Shown one piece after another: positions 9,001 through 14,256 of a stretch of DNA of 16,031 nucleotides. Below the pieces are notes generated by a model. It was given only the letters and a program-made list of their open reading frames with translations. It was not told where the DNA came from and did no database searches. Numbering within the stretch: the first letter of the stretch is position 1; each line of letters opens with the position of its first letter. Source of the stretch: an uncultured Flavobacterium sp. (GTDB lineage: Bacteria > Bacteroidota > Bacteroidia > Flavobacteriales > Flavobacteriaceae); the NCBI RefSeq assembly GCF_946220915.1, contig NZ_CAMIHH010000076.1, forward strand, positions 1 through 16,031. Reading direction: 5' to 3'. The position numbers were made by a program, and so were the translations under genes.

Positions 9001-9367
9001 GAAAGTTGACAAAGCGCGCAAGATAACCGACCTGGCCATGAAAAATATGCCGGTAGACCATATGGGCTATTATTTTATAACCGAACCTTTTGCCGGGCTG
9101 TACTACCAGACAGGCCGTAAAAAAGAAGCCCGCGAATTGCTGACAAAGCTTATTGGCAAATATACAGAAACGCTTACCTATTATAAATCATTGCCTACAG
9201 CCGACCAAAATACCGCTGCGGCCGATATCATTGGGGCGATAGAGGCGTACAGGACACTGCTCATCATCATGGAGGAAAATAACGATGTTGAGTTCTTCGA
9301 AGCCTCAAAGGCCGCATTTAATAAGGCGAACGGTATGTTTGCAAGATTTAAGAGGGATAATGAGTAA
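6080..9367 (+). CDS. DUF2723 (TMEM260-like) multi-pass membrane protein
   Basis: Large inner-membrane protein of 1095 residues. The N-terminal half has about ten or more hydrophobic segments (for example about 12-28, 77-104, 118-134, 141-161, 177-208, 219-240) like a GT-C-fold glycosyltransferase. It carries the family signature WDCGEYI (36-42), whose Asp37 and Glu40 sit where GT-C enzymes keep their catalytic acids, then GHPPGAPLF (51-59). More membrane segments occur near 560-660. The C-terminal 430 or so residues are soluble, and the last 130 look like TPR-type helical pairs. The eukaryotic relative TMEM260 is an O-mannosyltransferase, so a protein O-glycosylation role is plausible, but donor and acceptor are unknown here. 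It is monocistronic with its own promoter. The ATG at 6080 gives a short N-terminal tail before the first membrane helix; Met11 is an alternative start. Family assignment is secure, function is not. Confidence 0.88.
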   Translation: MTHQDFRKWNMVTGWCLFAVALIVYCLTVERTLSFWDCGEYIATAAKLEVGHPPGAPLFQMAGAFFSMFATADDKIALMVNMVSVMSSAFTILFMFWSLTILLKNLVSVFAPFSGDNAVMVLGSSAVGSLAFLFSDSFWFNATEAEVYAMASLFIALLFWAGLRWGEDMGNPRANRWLLLISLLLGLSFGVHFLALLTIPSIGLIYFFKNYKTVTVKNFIMANAVTVAILFFVFKFLLPYTMALFGRTEIFMVNSFRLPFNSGTIFMFVLIAALFYFGLRYTRKNEKPLANTVLLCILFLFIGFSTWMMLPIRANAEVVINENRPSDAAELLAYYNREQYGEQKTFFGPLYTEIYSGLDKDNPYTDAKPNYQRDYTTGTYRIVNNYKNAKQNPDETHRSFLPRMTSTEHAANYMSFSGPPNFRIDPNYDYSGELLKYGIDIETMEPEQAMAAIGQIKGELEAVVNEFRSSYARGEIGFKEYDKFLKHYKNYLIVDKPSFGANMGYMFEYQFGYMYWRYLMWNFTGRQNDVQGEYDNNGNWLSGITFIDEMRLGPQHALTTDMKNNKGRNVYFFLPFILGIIGAVYHARKDLKSFYVLLALFLFMGIALKIFLNERPFEVRERDYVLVGSYYVFAMWIAFGVYAIYDGIKKYLQPKTAMPVVLGVTLLAAPVLMASQNWDDHDRSGRYTALSMAKAYLDSCEPNAILFTVGDNDTFPLWYAQEIEGFRTDVRIVCATLLPTDWYIDQMKRRAYKSAPVPISLTHGQYVDGTRDFLFYNPMGKTKDSIMNIGDFMTFVTLEDERAKVPLNNGHSINYYPIRNVRFPVDRETVIKNKVVSPRRYDSIVPYIDIALPEEAIYKHNLIMLDIIRTNNWKRPIYFAGGRFDDEDYAWMKDYLQLEGMVYKLVPVRTPIPEDGSPLDMGYIDADDMYDIVMKWDWGNSGDTGIYHDPQTQKNSISFRKNLARLGDALVKEGKVDKARKITDLAMKNMPVDHMGYYFITEPFAGLYYQTGRKKEARELLTKLIGKYTETLTYYKSLPTADQNTAAADIIGAIEAYRTLLIIMEENNDVEFFEASKAAFNKANGMFARFKRDNE

Positions 9368-9465
9368 AACCTCACGGATTATTATATGCTAAAAGGATAC
9401 ATCCCCAGCCTTCTCAAAAAGGGTTAGGGTTTTGTCATTCATAATTACCAGTAAAACACACCTTT

Positions 9466-11262
9466 ATGAACAAATATATTACGCTTACCTTATTGCTTTT
9501 AGTTGGCCTTTTGGCGAATGCCCAAAACGATAAGCGCCTGAAAGGCGTTGAAAAAGAAATGAATGCACTGCTCCAGACTGCAAAAGCCGCCGGGTTTTCG
9601 GTTGCCGTGGTACACAAGGATAAAGTTGTTTACTCCGCGGGTTTTGGCTACAGGGATTATGAAAAGAAATTACCTGCAGATGCCAACACACTGTATGCGA
9701 TCGGGTCGAGTACAAAGGCTTTTACATCGGCGGTACTCGGATTGCTCAGGGCCGACGGCAAGCTGGCTTTTTCTGACAGCCCGCTCAAATATGTGCCGGA
9801 ACTGCATTTTTACAATAATGACCTTAATGGCAATGTGAACATAGAGGACCTTATGAGCCATCGCACGGGGATCCCGCGCCATGATTATTCGTGGTATCTG
9901 TTCCCTACACACAACAGGGACAGCCTCATACAAAGGATAAAATACCAGGAGCCCTTTACCGGCCTGAGGCAGCAATGGCATTACAATAATTTCATGTTTG
10001 CCGTGCAGGGTACAATAGCCGAAAAAATAACCGGCAAAACCTGGGAAGATAACATACGGGAACGTTTCCTCGCACCGTTGGGCATGGACCGTACCAATGT
10101 ATCGATAGCCGAAATGAAGTCGGCAGCTAATGCGGCTTTTGGCTACAGCCTTAAAAAAGATGTGATAACCAAAACGGACTATTACGACATTGCTGCCATG
10201 GCACCTGCGGGAGCCATCAACAGCAGTGTGAACGATATTTCAAAATGGCTCATCATGTGGATTGGCAAAGGAAAGTTTGACGGTAAAGAGATCCTCCCGG
10301 CAGACTATGTCAACGAAGCCATGAGCGCCCAGGCCGTTATACATGGAGGCCTGCCGTCTAAACAATTCCCAAATACCTTCATGGCCAGTTACGGCTATGG
10401 CTGGATGATGTCTTCGTATAAAGGGCATTACCGGGTAGAGCATGGCGGCAATATTGACGGATTTTCGGCCAGCGTTGCATTTTTCCCTGCTGAGGATGTC
10501 GGGATCGTTGTGCTGGCCAACCAGGATGGGTCTTCATTACCTTCGCTGGTGCGCAATACGTTGGCCGACAGGATGCTCGGTGCCAAAAAAACCGATTGGA
10601 ACAAGGAACTGGAGAAAGGAATGAAGGAGGAAAAGGAAGCTGAAGAGGAAGCGAAAAAAAGCATGAGAAAAGAAGAGGAGGCAGTGTCTAAATTACCTTC
10701 GCATCCATTAGATGATTATACCGGGCTGTTTTCTAATCCCGGCTATGGCACTTTTGAAATAATAAAAACAGGCGATTCGCTTTTTGCTGAATTCCGTCAA
10801 ACCCGTTTTTACCTGAAGCATAAGCACTATGATATTTTTGCGCCATATGAAGCAAAGGACGGGATTGATGCTTCGCAGGACAGTGATGGACTTTTCTTTA
10901 ATTTTTCAACTAATGATGGTGGAGATATATCGGGTGTAAAATTAAAGGTAGAGCAATCGCTTGACCACCCGCTGGAATTTAAGCGCTCACCAAAAGCAGT
11001 GGCTGTAGCAGGCGACATACTGATGGAATATGCCGGAAATTATGAAATTGCCGGAATGACGGTAAAGGTATCGGTAAAGGAAGGCAAACTTTATATGTTC
11101 GTGCCCGGCCAGCCGGAATATGAACTTAGCCCGGTCTCTAAAACAATGTACGTAATTACCACACTCGATGGTTATAAAGCAGAGTTTGTAAACGAAAATG
11201 GCAAGGTTAAGGAACTGGTGCTGCACCAGCCCAATGGCAAATTTACGGCCGTAAAAAAATAA
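9466..11262 (+). CDS. Secreted serine beta-lactamase-like hydrolase with DUF3471-type C-terminus
   Basis: Serine hydrolase of the class C beta-lactamase/AmpH/esterase superfamily, 598 residues. A signal peptide (about 1-19, cleavage near LLANA-Q) predicts export to the periplasm. The active-site set is complete: S81-S-T-K84 (SxxK), Y173-N-N175 (YxN) and H326-G-G328 in place of KTG. After the catalytic domain (about 25-372) comes a charged Glu/Lys helical stretch (377-410), then a DUF3471-like beta domain (about 411-510) and a last beta-rich segment (520-598). Such proteins cleave D-amino-acid peptides or esters; HGG instead of KTG argues against a classical beta-lactamase. The substrate cannot be told. 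It lies 98 nt after the DUF2723 gene on the same strand with no clear terminator between, so readthrough is possible, and it ends at a bidirectional terminator. Confidence 0.92.
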   Translation: MNKYITLTLLLLVGLLANAQNDKRLKGVEKEMNALLQTAKAAGFSVAVVHKDKVVYSAGFGYRDYEKKLPADANTLYAIGSSTKAFTSAVLGLLRADGKLAFSDSPLKYVPELHFYNNDLNGNVNIEDLMSHRTGIPRHDYSWYLFPTHNRDSLIQRIKYQEPFTGLRQQWHYNNFMFAVQGTIAEKITGKTWEDNIRERFLAPLGMDRTNVSIAEMKSAANAAFGYSLKKDVITKTDYYDIAAMAPAGAINSSVNDISKWLIMWIGKGKFDGKEILPADYVNEAMSAQAVIHGGLPSKQFPNTFMASYGYGWMMSSYKGHYRVEHGGNIDGFSASVAFFPAEDVGIVVLANQDGSSLPSLVRNTLADRMLGAKKTDWNKELEKGMKEEKEAEEEAKKSMRKEEEAVSKLPSHPLDDYTGLFSNPGYGTFEIIKTGDSLFAEFRQTRFYLKHKHYDIFAPYEAKDGIDASQDSDGLFFNFSTNDGGDISGVKLKVEQSLDHPLEFKRSPKAVAVAGDILMEYAGNYEIAGMTVKVSVKEGKLYMFVPGQPEYELSPVSKTMYVITTLDGYKAEFVNENGKVKELVLHQPNGKFTAVKK

Positions 11263-11278
11263 TGCCGCAGGTTGCTAT

Positions 11279-11314
11279 AAAAAAAATCGCTCTCTTTTAA
11301 TAGGGAGCGATTTT
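11279..11314. terminator. Bidirectional terminator between the serine hydrolase and metK
   Basis: AAAATCGCTC (11283-11292) pairs with GAGCGATTTT (11305-11314). An A-run on the left and T residues on the right let it serve both convergent genes. Confidence 0.88.
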
Positions 11315-11336
11315 CCAATATGAGGGTTAGTAACAA

Positions 11337-12587
11337 TTATAGATTGAAGGCAGCCTTAACCTTGTCTGCATAGTCCAGCTTTTCCCAGGTGAAAAGCTCT
11401 ACTGTAACTTCTTTAATTTCGCCGCTTGGGGATTTAAAGGTTTTTGTCACGGTTTCCGGTGTACGGCCCATGTGCCCGTAAGCAGCAGTTTCGCTATAGA
11501 TAGGGTTCCTCAGTTTCAGGCGCTGCTCTATAAAGTAGGGCCGCATATCGAACAGTTCCTCTACTTTCTTTGCAATTTCGCCATCGCTAAGCCCCACCTT
11601 GCCCGTGCCATAGGTATTGATGTAAATGCCCATTGGCTTTGCCACACCAATGGCATATGATACCTGTACCAGTATTTCGTCGGCTACTCCCGCAGCCACA
11701 AGATTTTTGGCAATATGGCGCGTGGCATAGGCAGCGCTTCGGTCTACCTTGCTTGGGTCTTTGCCCGAAAAGGCGCCACCACCGTGGGCTCCCTTGCCAC
11801 CATAGGTGTCCACGATGATCTTCCTTCCTGTAAGGCCGGTGTCACCGTGAGGCCCGCCTATTACGAATTTGCCCGTAGGGTTAATATGGTACTGTATGTT
11901 GTCGTTGAAAAGATGTGCATACTGCGGGTTGTTCGCTACTACCCGTGGCACCAGTATTTCTATAATGTCTTTTTTGATTTTTGCAAGCATGGCATCTTCT
12001 GCATCAAAATCGTCATGCTGCGTAGAGATCACGATGGCATCAATGCGTACCGGCTTGTTGTTATCGTCATACTCCAGCGTTACCTGGCTTTTGGCATCCG
12101 GGCGCAGGTATGTGATGGCGCTGTTTTCGCGGCGAAGCTCAGCGAGTTCCTGCAGCAGTTTGTGCGAAAGGTTGAGGGCAAGTGGCATATAGTCGGCCGT
12201 TTCGTTGGTTGCATAGCCAAACATCATGCCCTGGTCGCCCGCGCCCTGTTCTTCCTTGTTCTGGCGGTCAACGCCCTGGTTGATGTCCTGCGACTGCTCA
12301 TGGATGGCCGAAAGCACCCCGCACGAGTTGGCCTCAAACATATATTCGCTCTTGGTATAGCCGATCTTTTTGATCACGTCGCGAGCAATCTGCTGTACGT
12401 CAAGGTATATTTTGGATTTTACCTCACCGGCAAGGATTACCTGGCCCGTGGTAACGAGGGTTTCGCATGCTACCTTCGACTCGGGGTCGAACGCAAGGAA
12501 ATTATCAATAAGCGCATCTGAGATTTGGTCAGCTACTTTGTCAGGATGCCCTTCGCTCACGGACTCCGACGTAAATAAATATGCCAT
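11337..12587 (-). CDS. metK: S-adenosylmethionine synthetase (methionine adenosyltransferase)
   Basis: Makes S-adenosylmethionine from methionine and ATP, releasing phosphate and pyrophosphate; a cytosolic tetramer in known members. The 416-residue product has the N-terminal motif SESVSEGHPDK (7-17, with ATP/metal-binding His14 and Asp16), the signature GAGDQGMMFGYA (115-126) and the phosphate loop GGGAFSGKD (269-277). All three repeated domains are present and no key residue is missing. The length is slightly above the 384 residues of the E. coli enzyme, from loop insertions. It is transcribed alone from a promoter about 120 nt upstream, and its leader carries a SAM-II-like candidate switch. 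Together with metH on the far side of the regulatory region it forms part of the methionine/SAM cycle. Confidence 0.99.
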   Translation of the reverse strand: MAYLFTSESVSEGHPDKVADQISDALIDNFLAFDPESKVACETLVTTGQVILAGEVKSKIYLDVQQIARDVIKKIGYTKSEYMFEANSCGVLSAIHEQSQDINQGVDRQNKEEQGAGDQGMMFGYATNETADYMPLALNLSHKLLQELAELRRENSAITYLRPDAKSQVTLEYDDNNKPVRIDAIVISTQHDDFDAEDAMLAKIKKDIIEILVPRVVANNPQYAHLFNDNIQYHINPTGKFVIGGPHGDTGLTGRKIIVDTYGGKGAHGGGAFSGKDPSKVDRSAAYATRHIAKNLVAAGVADEILVQVSYAIGVAKPMGIYINTYGTGKVGLSDGEIAKKVEELFDMRPYFIEQRLKLRNPIYSETAAYGHMGRTPETVTKTFKSPSGEIKEVTVELFTWEKLDYADKVKAAFNL

Positions 12588-12596
12588 ATAAATGTG

Positions 12597-12629
12597 TTTA
12601 GCGGGAGGAAGGTATTGCAGCCGCTAAAG
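12597..12629 (-). promoter_or_regulatory. Sequestering stem just upstream of the metK start
   Basis: On the minus strand TTTAGCGG (12621-12628) pairs perfectly over 8 bp with CCGCTAAA (12597-12604), ending about 10 nt before the metK ATG. The same strand CTTTAGC (12623-12629) can instead pair over 7 bp with GCTAAAG (12646-12652) inside the candidate aptamer. The two stems exclude each other, as in a riboswitch expression platform. Confidence 0.6.
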
Positions 12630-12641
12630 GGGAAGGGAATT

Positions 12642-12691
12642 CCTGCTTTAGCATTTTTTATTGAGGTTGCAATCAGACAAATTTTTCCTCC
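12642..12691 (-). promoter_or_regulatory. Candidate SAM-II-like riboswitch aptamer in the metK leader
   Basis: Read on the minus strand, the segment has a short P1 (GAGG 12687-12690 with CCTC 12663-12666), a loop ending ATTGCAA next to the 3' arm, an A-rich connector, and GCTAAAG (12646-12652) followed by CAGG. The order TTGCAA, P1 3' arm, A-rich connector, GCTAAA is the hallmark of SAM-II as I recall its consensus. The 5' loop is degenerate (AAAATTTG instead of UGAUUU), and the pseudoknot pairing I can draw is short. The location before metK fits well. It could also be a related SAM-V-type or a new variant. Confidence 0.5.
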
Positions 12692-12706
12692 GGGATTAAA
12701 TCAGGG

Positions 12707-12714
12707 CAAAGGTA
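12707..12714 (-). promoter_or_regulatory. Predicted -7 promoter element of metK
   Basis: The minus strand reads TACCTTTG, a full TAnnTTTG match, about 120 nt before the metK ATG. The predicted transcript would include the whole candidate aptamer. No good -33 element is seen. Confidence 0.55.
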
Positions 12715-12874
12715 TAAAAGACGATTGGAATAAAAAAAGGTACTGGTGGTAATAATTTAAAGTTTTGCTGATGATGTCTTTAAGTCATCAAAATAAACAT
12801 GGGAAATCTGCCCATCCGCACAATAGGGCTTTTGCTTCTGCGAAAACGGTTTCTGTTAAAATTTAAAATTATGC

Positions 12875-12905
12875 TTGCATATATAAAAAATAGTATCGAA
12901 GTTTG
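12875..12905 (+). promoter_or_regulatory. Possible promoter of the leader-attenuator array
   Basis: TTG (12875-12877) and GAAGTTTG (12898-12905) have the right spacing of 20 nt and end about 20 nt before leader ORF 1, but the -7 element lacks its first T. Weak call. Confidence 0.3.
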
Positions 12906-12926
12906 TTAAAGTCAAAATTGATAAAA

Positions 12927-12995
12927 ATGAGCTTTATAAAATGCCAGTACCGTTGCTTTATGTGGAATCACTCCGCAGGGGCCGTTATTGCATGA
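12927..12995 (+). CDS. Leader peptide ORF 1 (22 residues) of a putative attenuator
   Basis: A short ORF with ATG at 12927, TGA at 12993-12995 and an A-rich start region. The peptide begins MSFIKCQYRCFMWNHS and ends AGAVIA. Its core QYRCFMW resembles QHICFTW of leader 2. The codons for Ala-Gly-Ala lie in GCAGGGGCC (12975-12983), which is identical to the 3' arm of the terminator downstream and can pair with that terminator's 5' arm. A ribosome that finishes the ORF would cover this arm and let the terminator form; a ribosome stalled at the Cys/Met/Trp codons before it would leave it free to act as antiterminator. This is the classical leader-peptide layout. Which amino acid is sensed is not clear; Cys (two codons) and Met are the best guesses given the methionine-pathway setting. 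No protein evidence. Confidence 0.5.
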   Translation: MSFIKCQYRCFMWNHSAGAVIA

Positions 12996-13024
12996 TTGTA
13001 AAGTCTTAAACCGACATAATCTGT

Positions 13025-13057
13025 AAGGCCCCCGCAACAATAAGCAGGGGCCTTTTT
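13025..13057 (+). terminator. Attenuator terminator 1
   Basis: AAGGCCCC (13025-13032) pairs with GGGGCCTT (13047-13054), extended by two more pairs inside after one C-A mismatch, with loop AACAATAA and TTTTT after it. The antiterminator partner GCAGGGGCC lies at 12975-12983 in leader ORF 1. Confidence 0.85.
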
Positions 13058-13078
13058 ATTTAGCATAAAATAATAAAT

Positions 13079-13180
13079 ATGAATACCGTTATCCGCACAT
13101 CATCGAACCGCCAGCACATCTGTTTTACATGGATGTACTGTAAGCGCGCGCCGTTGCCAAAGAGGATAACCCCATCTTAG
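13079..13180 (+). CDS. Leader peptide ORF 2 (33 residues) of a putative attenuator
   Basis: ATG at 13079 after an AT-rich stretch, TAG at 13178-13180. The peptide starts MNTVIRTSSNRQHICFTWMY and ends CKRAPLPKRITPS. It shares Q-(H/Y)-x-C-F-x-W with leader 1 and is again rich in Cys, Met and Trp. The codons for Pro-Leu-Pro-Lys contain GTTGCCAAAG (13153-13162), which pairs perfectly over 10 bp with CTTTGGCAAC (13209-13218), covering part of the 5' arm of terminator 2; a further GCGC/GCGC block extends the antiterminator. Start, stop and position relative to the hairpins fit ribosome-controlled attenuation. Tandem placement 84 nt after leader 1, with a terminator in between and no gene, is unusual. 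Confidence 0.55.
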   Translation: MNTVIRTSSNRQHICFTWMYCKRAPLPKRITPS

Positions 13181-13202
13181 TTTTTAGAATTCAAATTCAG
13201 AT

Positions 13203-13238
13203 AAGGTCCTTTGGCAACAGCGCTAAAGGGCCTTTTTT
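13203..13238 (+). terminator. Attenuator terminator 2
   Basis: AAGGTCCTTT (13203-13212) pairs with AAAGGGCCTT (13225-13234; one G-T pair) around a 12-nt loop, followed by TTTT. Its 5' arm overlaps the antiterminator formed with 13153-13162, so the two structures exclude each other. Confidence 0.85.
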
Positions 13239-13259
13239 GTTATAGTTCAATTACTAATC

Positions 13260-13334
13260 ATGGAAAGAATATTGAGCATGCAAATGTCAACAGCAGCCAG
13301 TTTCCAGGGAATTCAATGCCGGCCTGCCAATTGA
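13260..13334 (+). CDS. Possible leader ORF 3 (24 residues)
   Basis: ATG at 13260, TGA at 13332-13334. The peptide starts MERILSMQMSTAASFQ and ends GIQCRPAN. It contains three Met, two Gln-Met/Met-Gln contacts and one Cys but lacks the CFxW core of leaders 1 and 2. CCTGCC (13323-13328), at its end, can pair with GGCAGG (13416-13421) in the 3' arm of terminator 3. The same position in a leader-terminator unit supports it, but the ORF could be chance. Confidence 0.3.
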   Translation: MERILSMQMSTAASFQGIQCRPAN

Positions 13335-13392
13335 CTTTAATGGAAGAGGCTGCCTGGCAATTCATGGGCTATGAATAAGTTAACTAACCCGG

Positions 13393-13427
13393 AAACACCT
13401 GCTTAGCCGAAATGCGGCAGGTGTTTT
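13393..13427 (+). terminator. Terminator 3 of the array
   Basis: AAACACCTGC (13393-13402) pairs perfectly with GCAGGTGTTT (13417-13426). The T-run is short (TTTT, then ATAAAA), so it may be a weak terminator. No structural gene lies between it and terminator 2. Confidence 0.75.
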
Positions 13428-13467
13428 ATAAAATAAGTTTGTTTAAGTTGTTTTGTTTGTTTGTGAA

Positions 13468-13504
13468 GAACTGCCTTCGGGCAACCAAAGGCAGTTTCTT
13501 TTTT
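13468..13504 (+). terminator. Terminator 4 of the array
   Basis: AACTGCCTT (13469-13477) pairs with AAGGCAGTT (13488-13496), followed by TTC and TTTTTT. It is preceded by a C-free tract rich in GTTT (about 13436-13464), like the tract before the terminator at 14257. Only a 40-nt spacer separates it from terminator 3. Confidence 0.8.
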
Positions 13505-13505
13505 G

Positions 13506-13658
13506 ATTTAACCACATAGGCACAATAGCTTTCATAGGTGCTACAGGAGACATAATGACGCATAGCATTTGAAGCAAAGCTTCAAACTGTGTGTTGCTTT
13601 TTGAGGCTTTGCCAGAACTAATAGTTGTCCAAAAAACTATGTGCCTATGTGGTTAAAT
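13506..13658. repeat. 153-bp MITE-like element with terminal inverted repeats
   Basis: ATTTAACCACATAGGCACA (13506-13524) is the exact reverse complement of the 19 bases at 13640-13658, and TAG/CTA extends the match after a one-base bulge. The interior has no ORF and holds an internal palindrome (TTTGAAGC / AGCTTCAAA near 13568-13586). No clear target duplication is seen. The terminal sequence resembles dispersed intergenic repeats I recall from Flavobacteriia genomes; copies elsewhere were not checked. Confidence 0.65.
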
Positions 13659-13694
13659 TATTTAGAGAAATTAATTGTTATAAGATATAATACC

Positions 13695-14219
13695 ATGACC
13701 AAAAGGATAAATATAATATTGTTCGGTATAGGGAATACCGGCAGTGCGCTGATCAATAAGGTGGTAAAAGAGCGAAAGGAACTTGTGCTGGAACGCAAGC
13801 TCGACTTCAGGTTCCCCGTAATTACCAACTCGACCGTTGCTTTTTTTGAGAAGGAAGGAGCTAATTACTCCTGGGAAGCCAACTTCATACAGTTTGCCAT
13901 ACCCTTTAAGCTGGAGGATGTGCTGTACTACCTTATGGAAAACAATGTTGAGAACATCATTGCCGTAGATGCCACTGCCAGCGCTGCCCTCGCTGCCGAA
14001 TACCCCGACCTGGTAAAAAGCGGGTTCAGTATCGTGACGGTCAACGAAAGCCTGGGGTACCTGCCGGATAATTTTGAGAAAGGCGTGCAGTTCCTTGCGG
14101 AAAGCAGGGGGCTGGACTATCGGTCGGTAGCCAGTGACATAAAAAGTAAGGAAGCTGCTGCCGATGCGCTTTTTGATGCCATACTGGATGTGGCGGAGAA
14201 AAAGAGCAGGGCCGCGTAG
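13695..14219 (+). CDS. Stand-alone homoserine-dehydrogenase-like NAD-binding domain
   Basis: A 174-residue protein resembling only the N-terminal Rossmann domain of homoserine dehydrogenase. The dinucleotide loop is GIGNTG (11-16). The strand VDATAS (91-96) and the segment FSIVTVNES (111-119) align with the VDCTSS and HVVTPNKK regions of the E. coli ThrA enzyme as I recall it. The C-terminal catalytic and homoserine-binding domain is missing (full enzymes exceed 300 residues), and the conserved Lys after Asn117 is Glu118, so normal dehydrogenase activity is unlikely. It may regulate or assist another homoserine-pathway protein. I chose ATG 13695 because an upstream GTG at 13641 lies in the inverted repeat of the MITE-like element and adds no family sequence. 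A strong terminator follows the stop. Neighbours are methionine genes. The domain call is fairly secure, the role unknown. Confidence 0.72.
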   Translation: MTKRINIILFGIGNTGSALINKVVKERKELVLERKLDFRFPVITNSTVAFFEKEGANYSWEANFIQFAIPFKLEDVLYYLMENNVENIIAVDATASAALAAEYPDLVKSGFSIVTVNESLGYLPDNFEKGVQFLAESRGLDYRSVASDIKSKEAAADALFDAILDVAEKKSRAA

Positions 14220-14256
14220 AAAGATAAGTTTGTTTGGTTTGTTTGTTTATTTGGTA

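Noticed and set aside
8498..9061. 187-residue minus-strand ORF opposite the DUF2723 gene
   Set aside because: Antisense shadow of a well-supported membrane protein gene, with no family features.
9368..9465. Terminator or promoter between the DUF2723 gene and the serine hydrolase
   Set aside because: No stem with a T-run and no convincing TTTG/TAnnTTTG pair was found in these 98 bases.
11715..12521. 268-residue plus-strand ORF opposite metK
   Set aside because: It lies wholly antisense to metK, shows no recognisable domain and is explained by codon bias of the true gene.
12799..12909. 36-residue ORF with a Leu-Leu-Leu-Leu stretch upstream of leader 1
   Set aside because: It overlaps the predicted promoter of leader ORF 1, and the only hairpin nearby is a weak 4-bp stem (12810-12813 with 12826-12829). 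It has no feature in common with the other leaders.
12927..13504. CRISPR array or tandem DNA repeat explaining the series of hairpins
   Set aside because: The hairpin sequences differ from one another and there are no regularly spaced identical repeats; only the leader peptide core is shared.
13641..13694. GTG-started N-terminal extension of the homoserine-dehydrogenase-like ORF (18 extra residues)
   Set aside because: It is encoded by the terminal inverted repeat of the MITE-like element and adjacent AT-rich DNA; the family sequence begins at the ATG at 13695.
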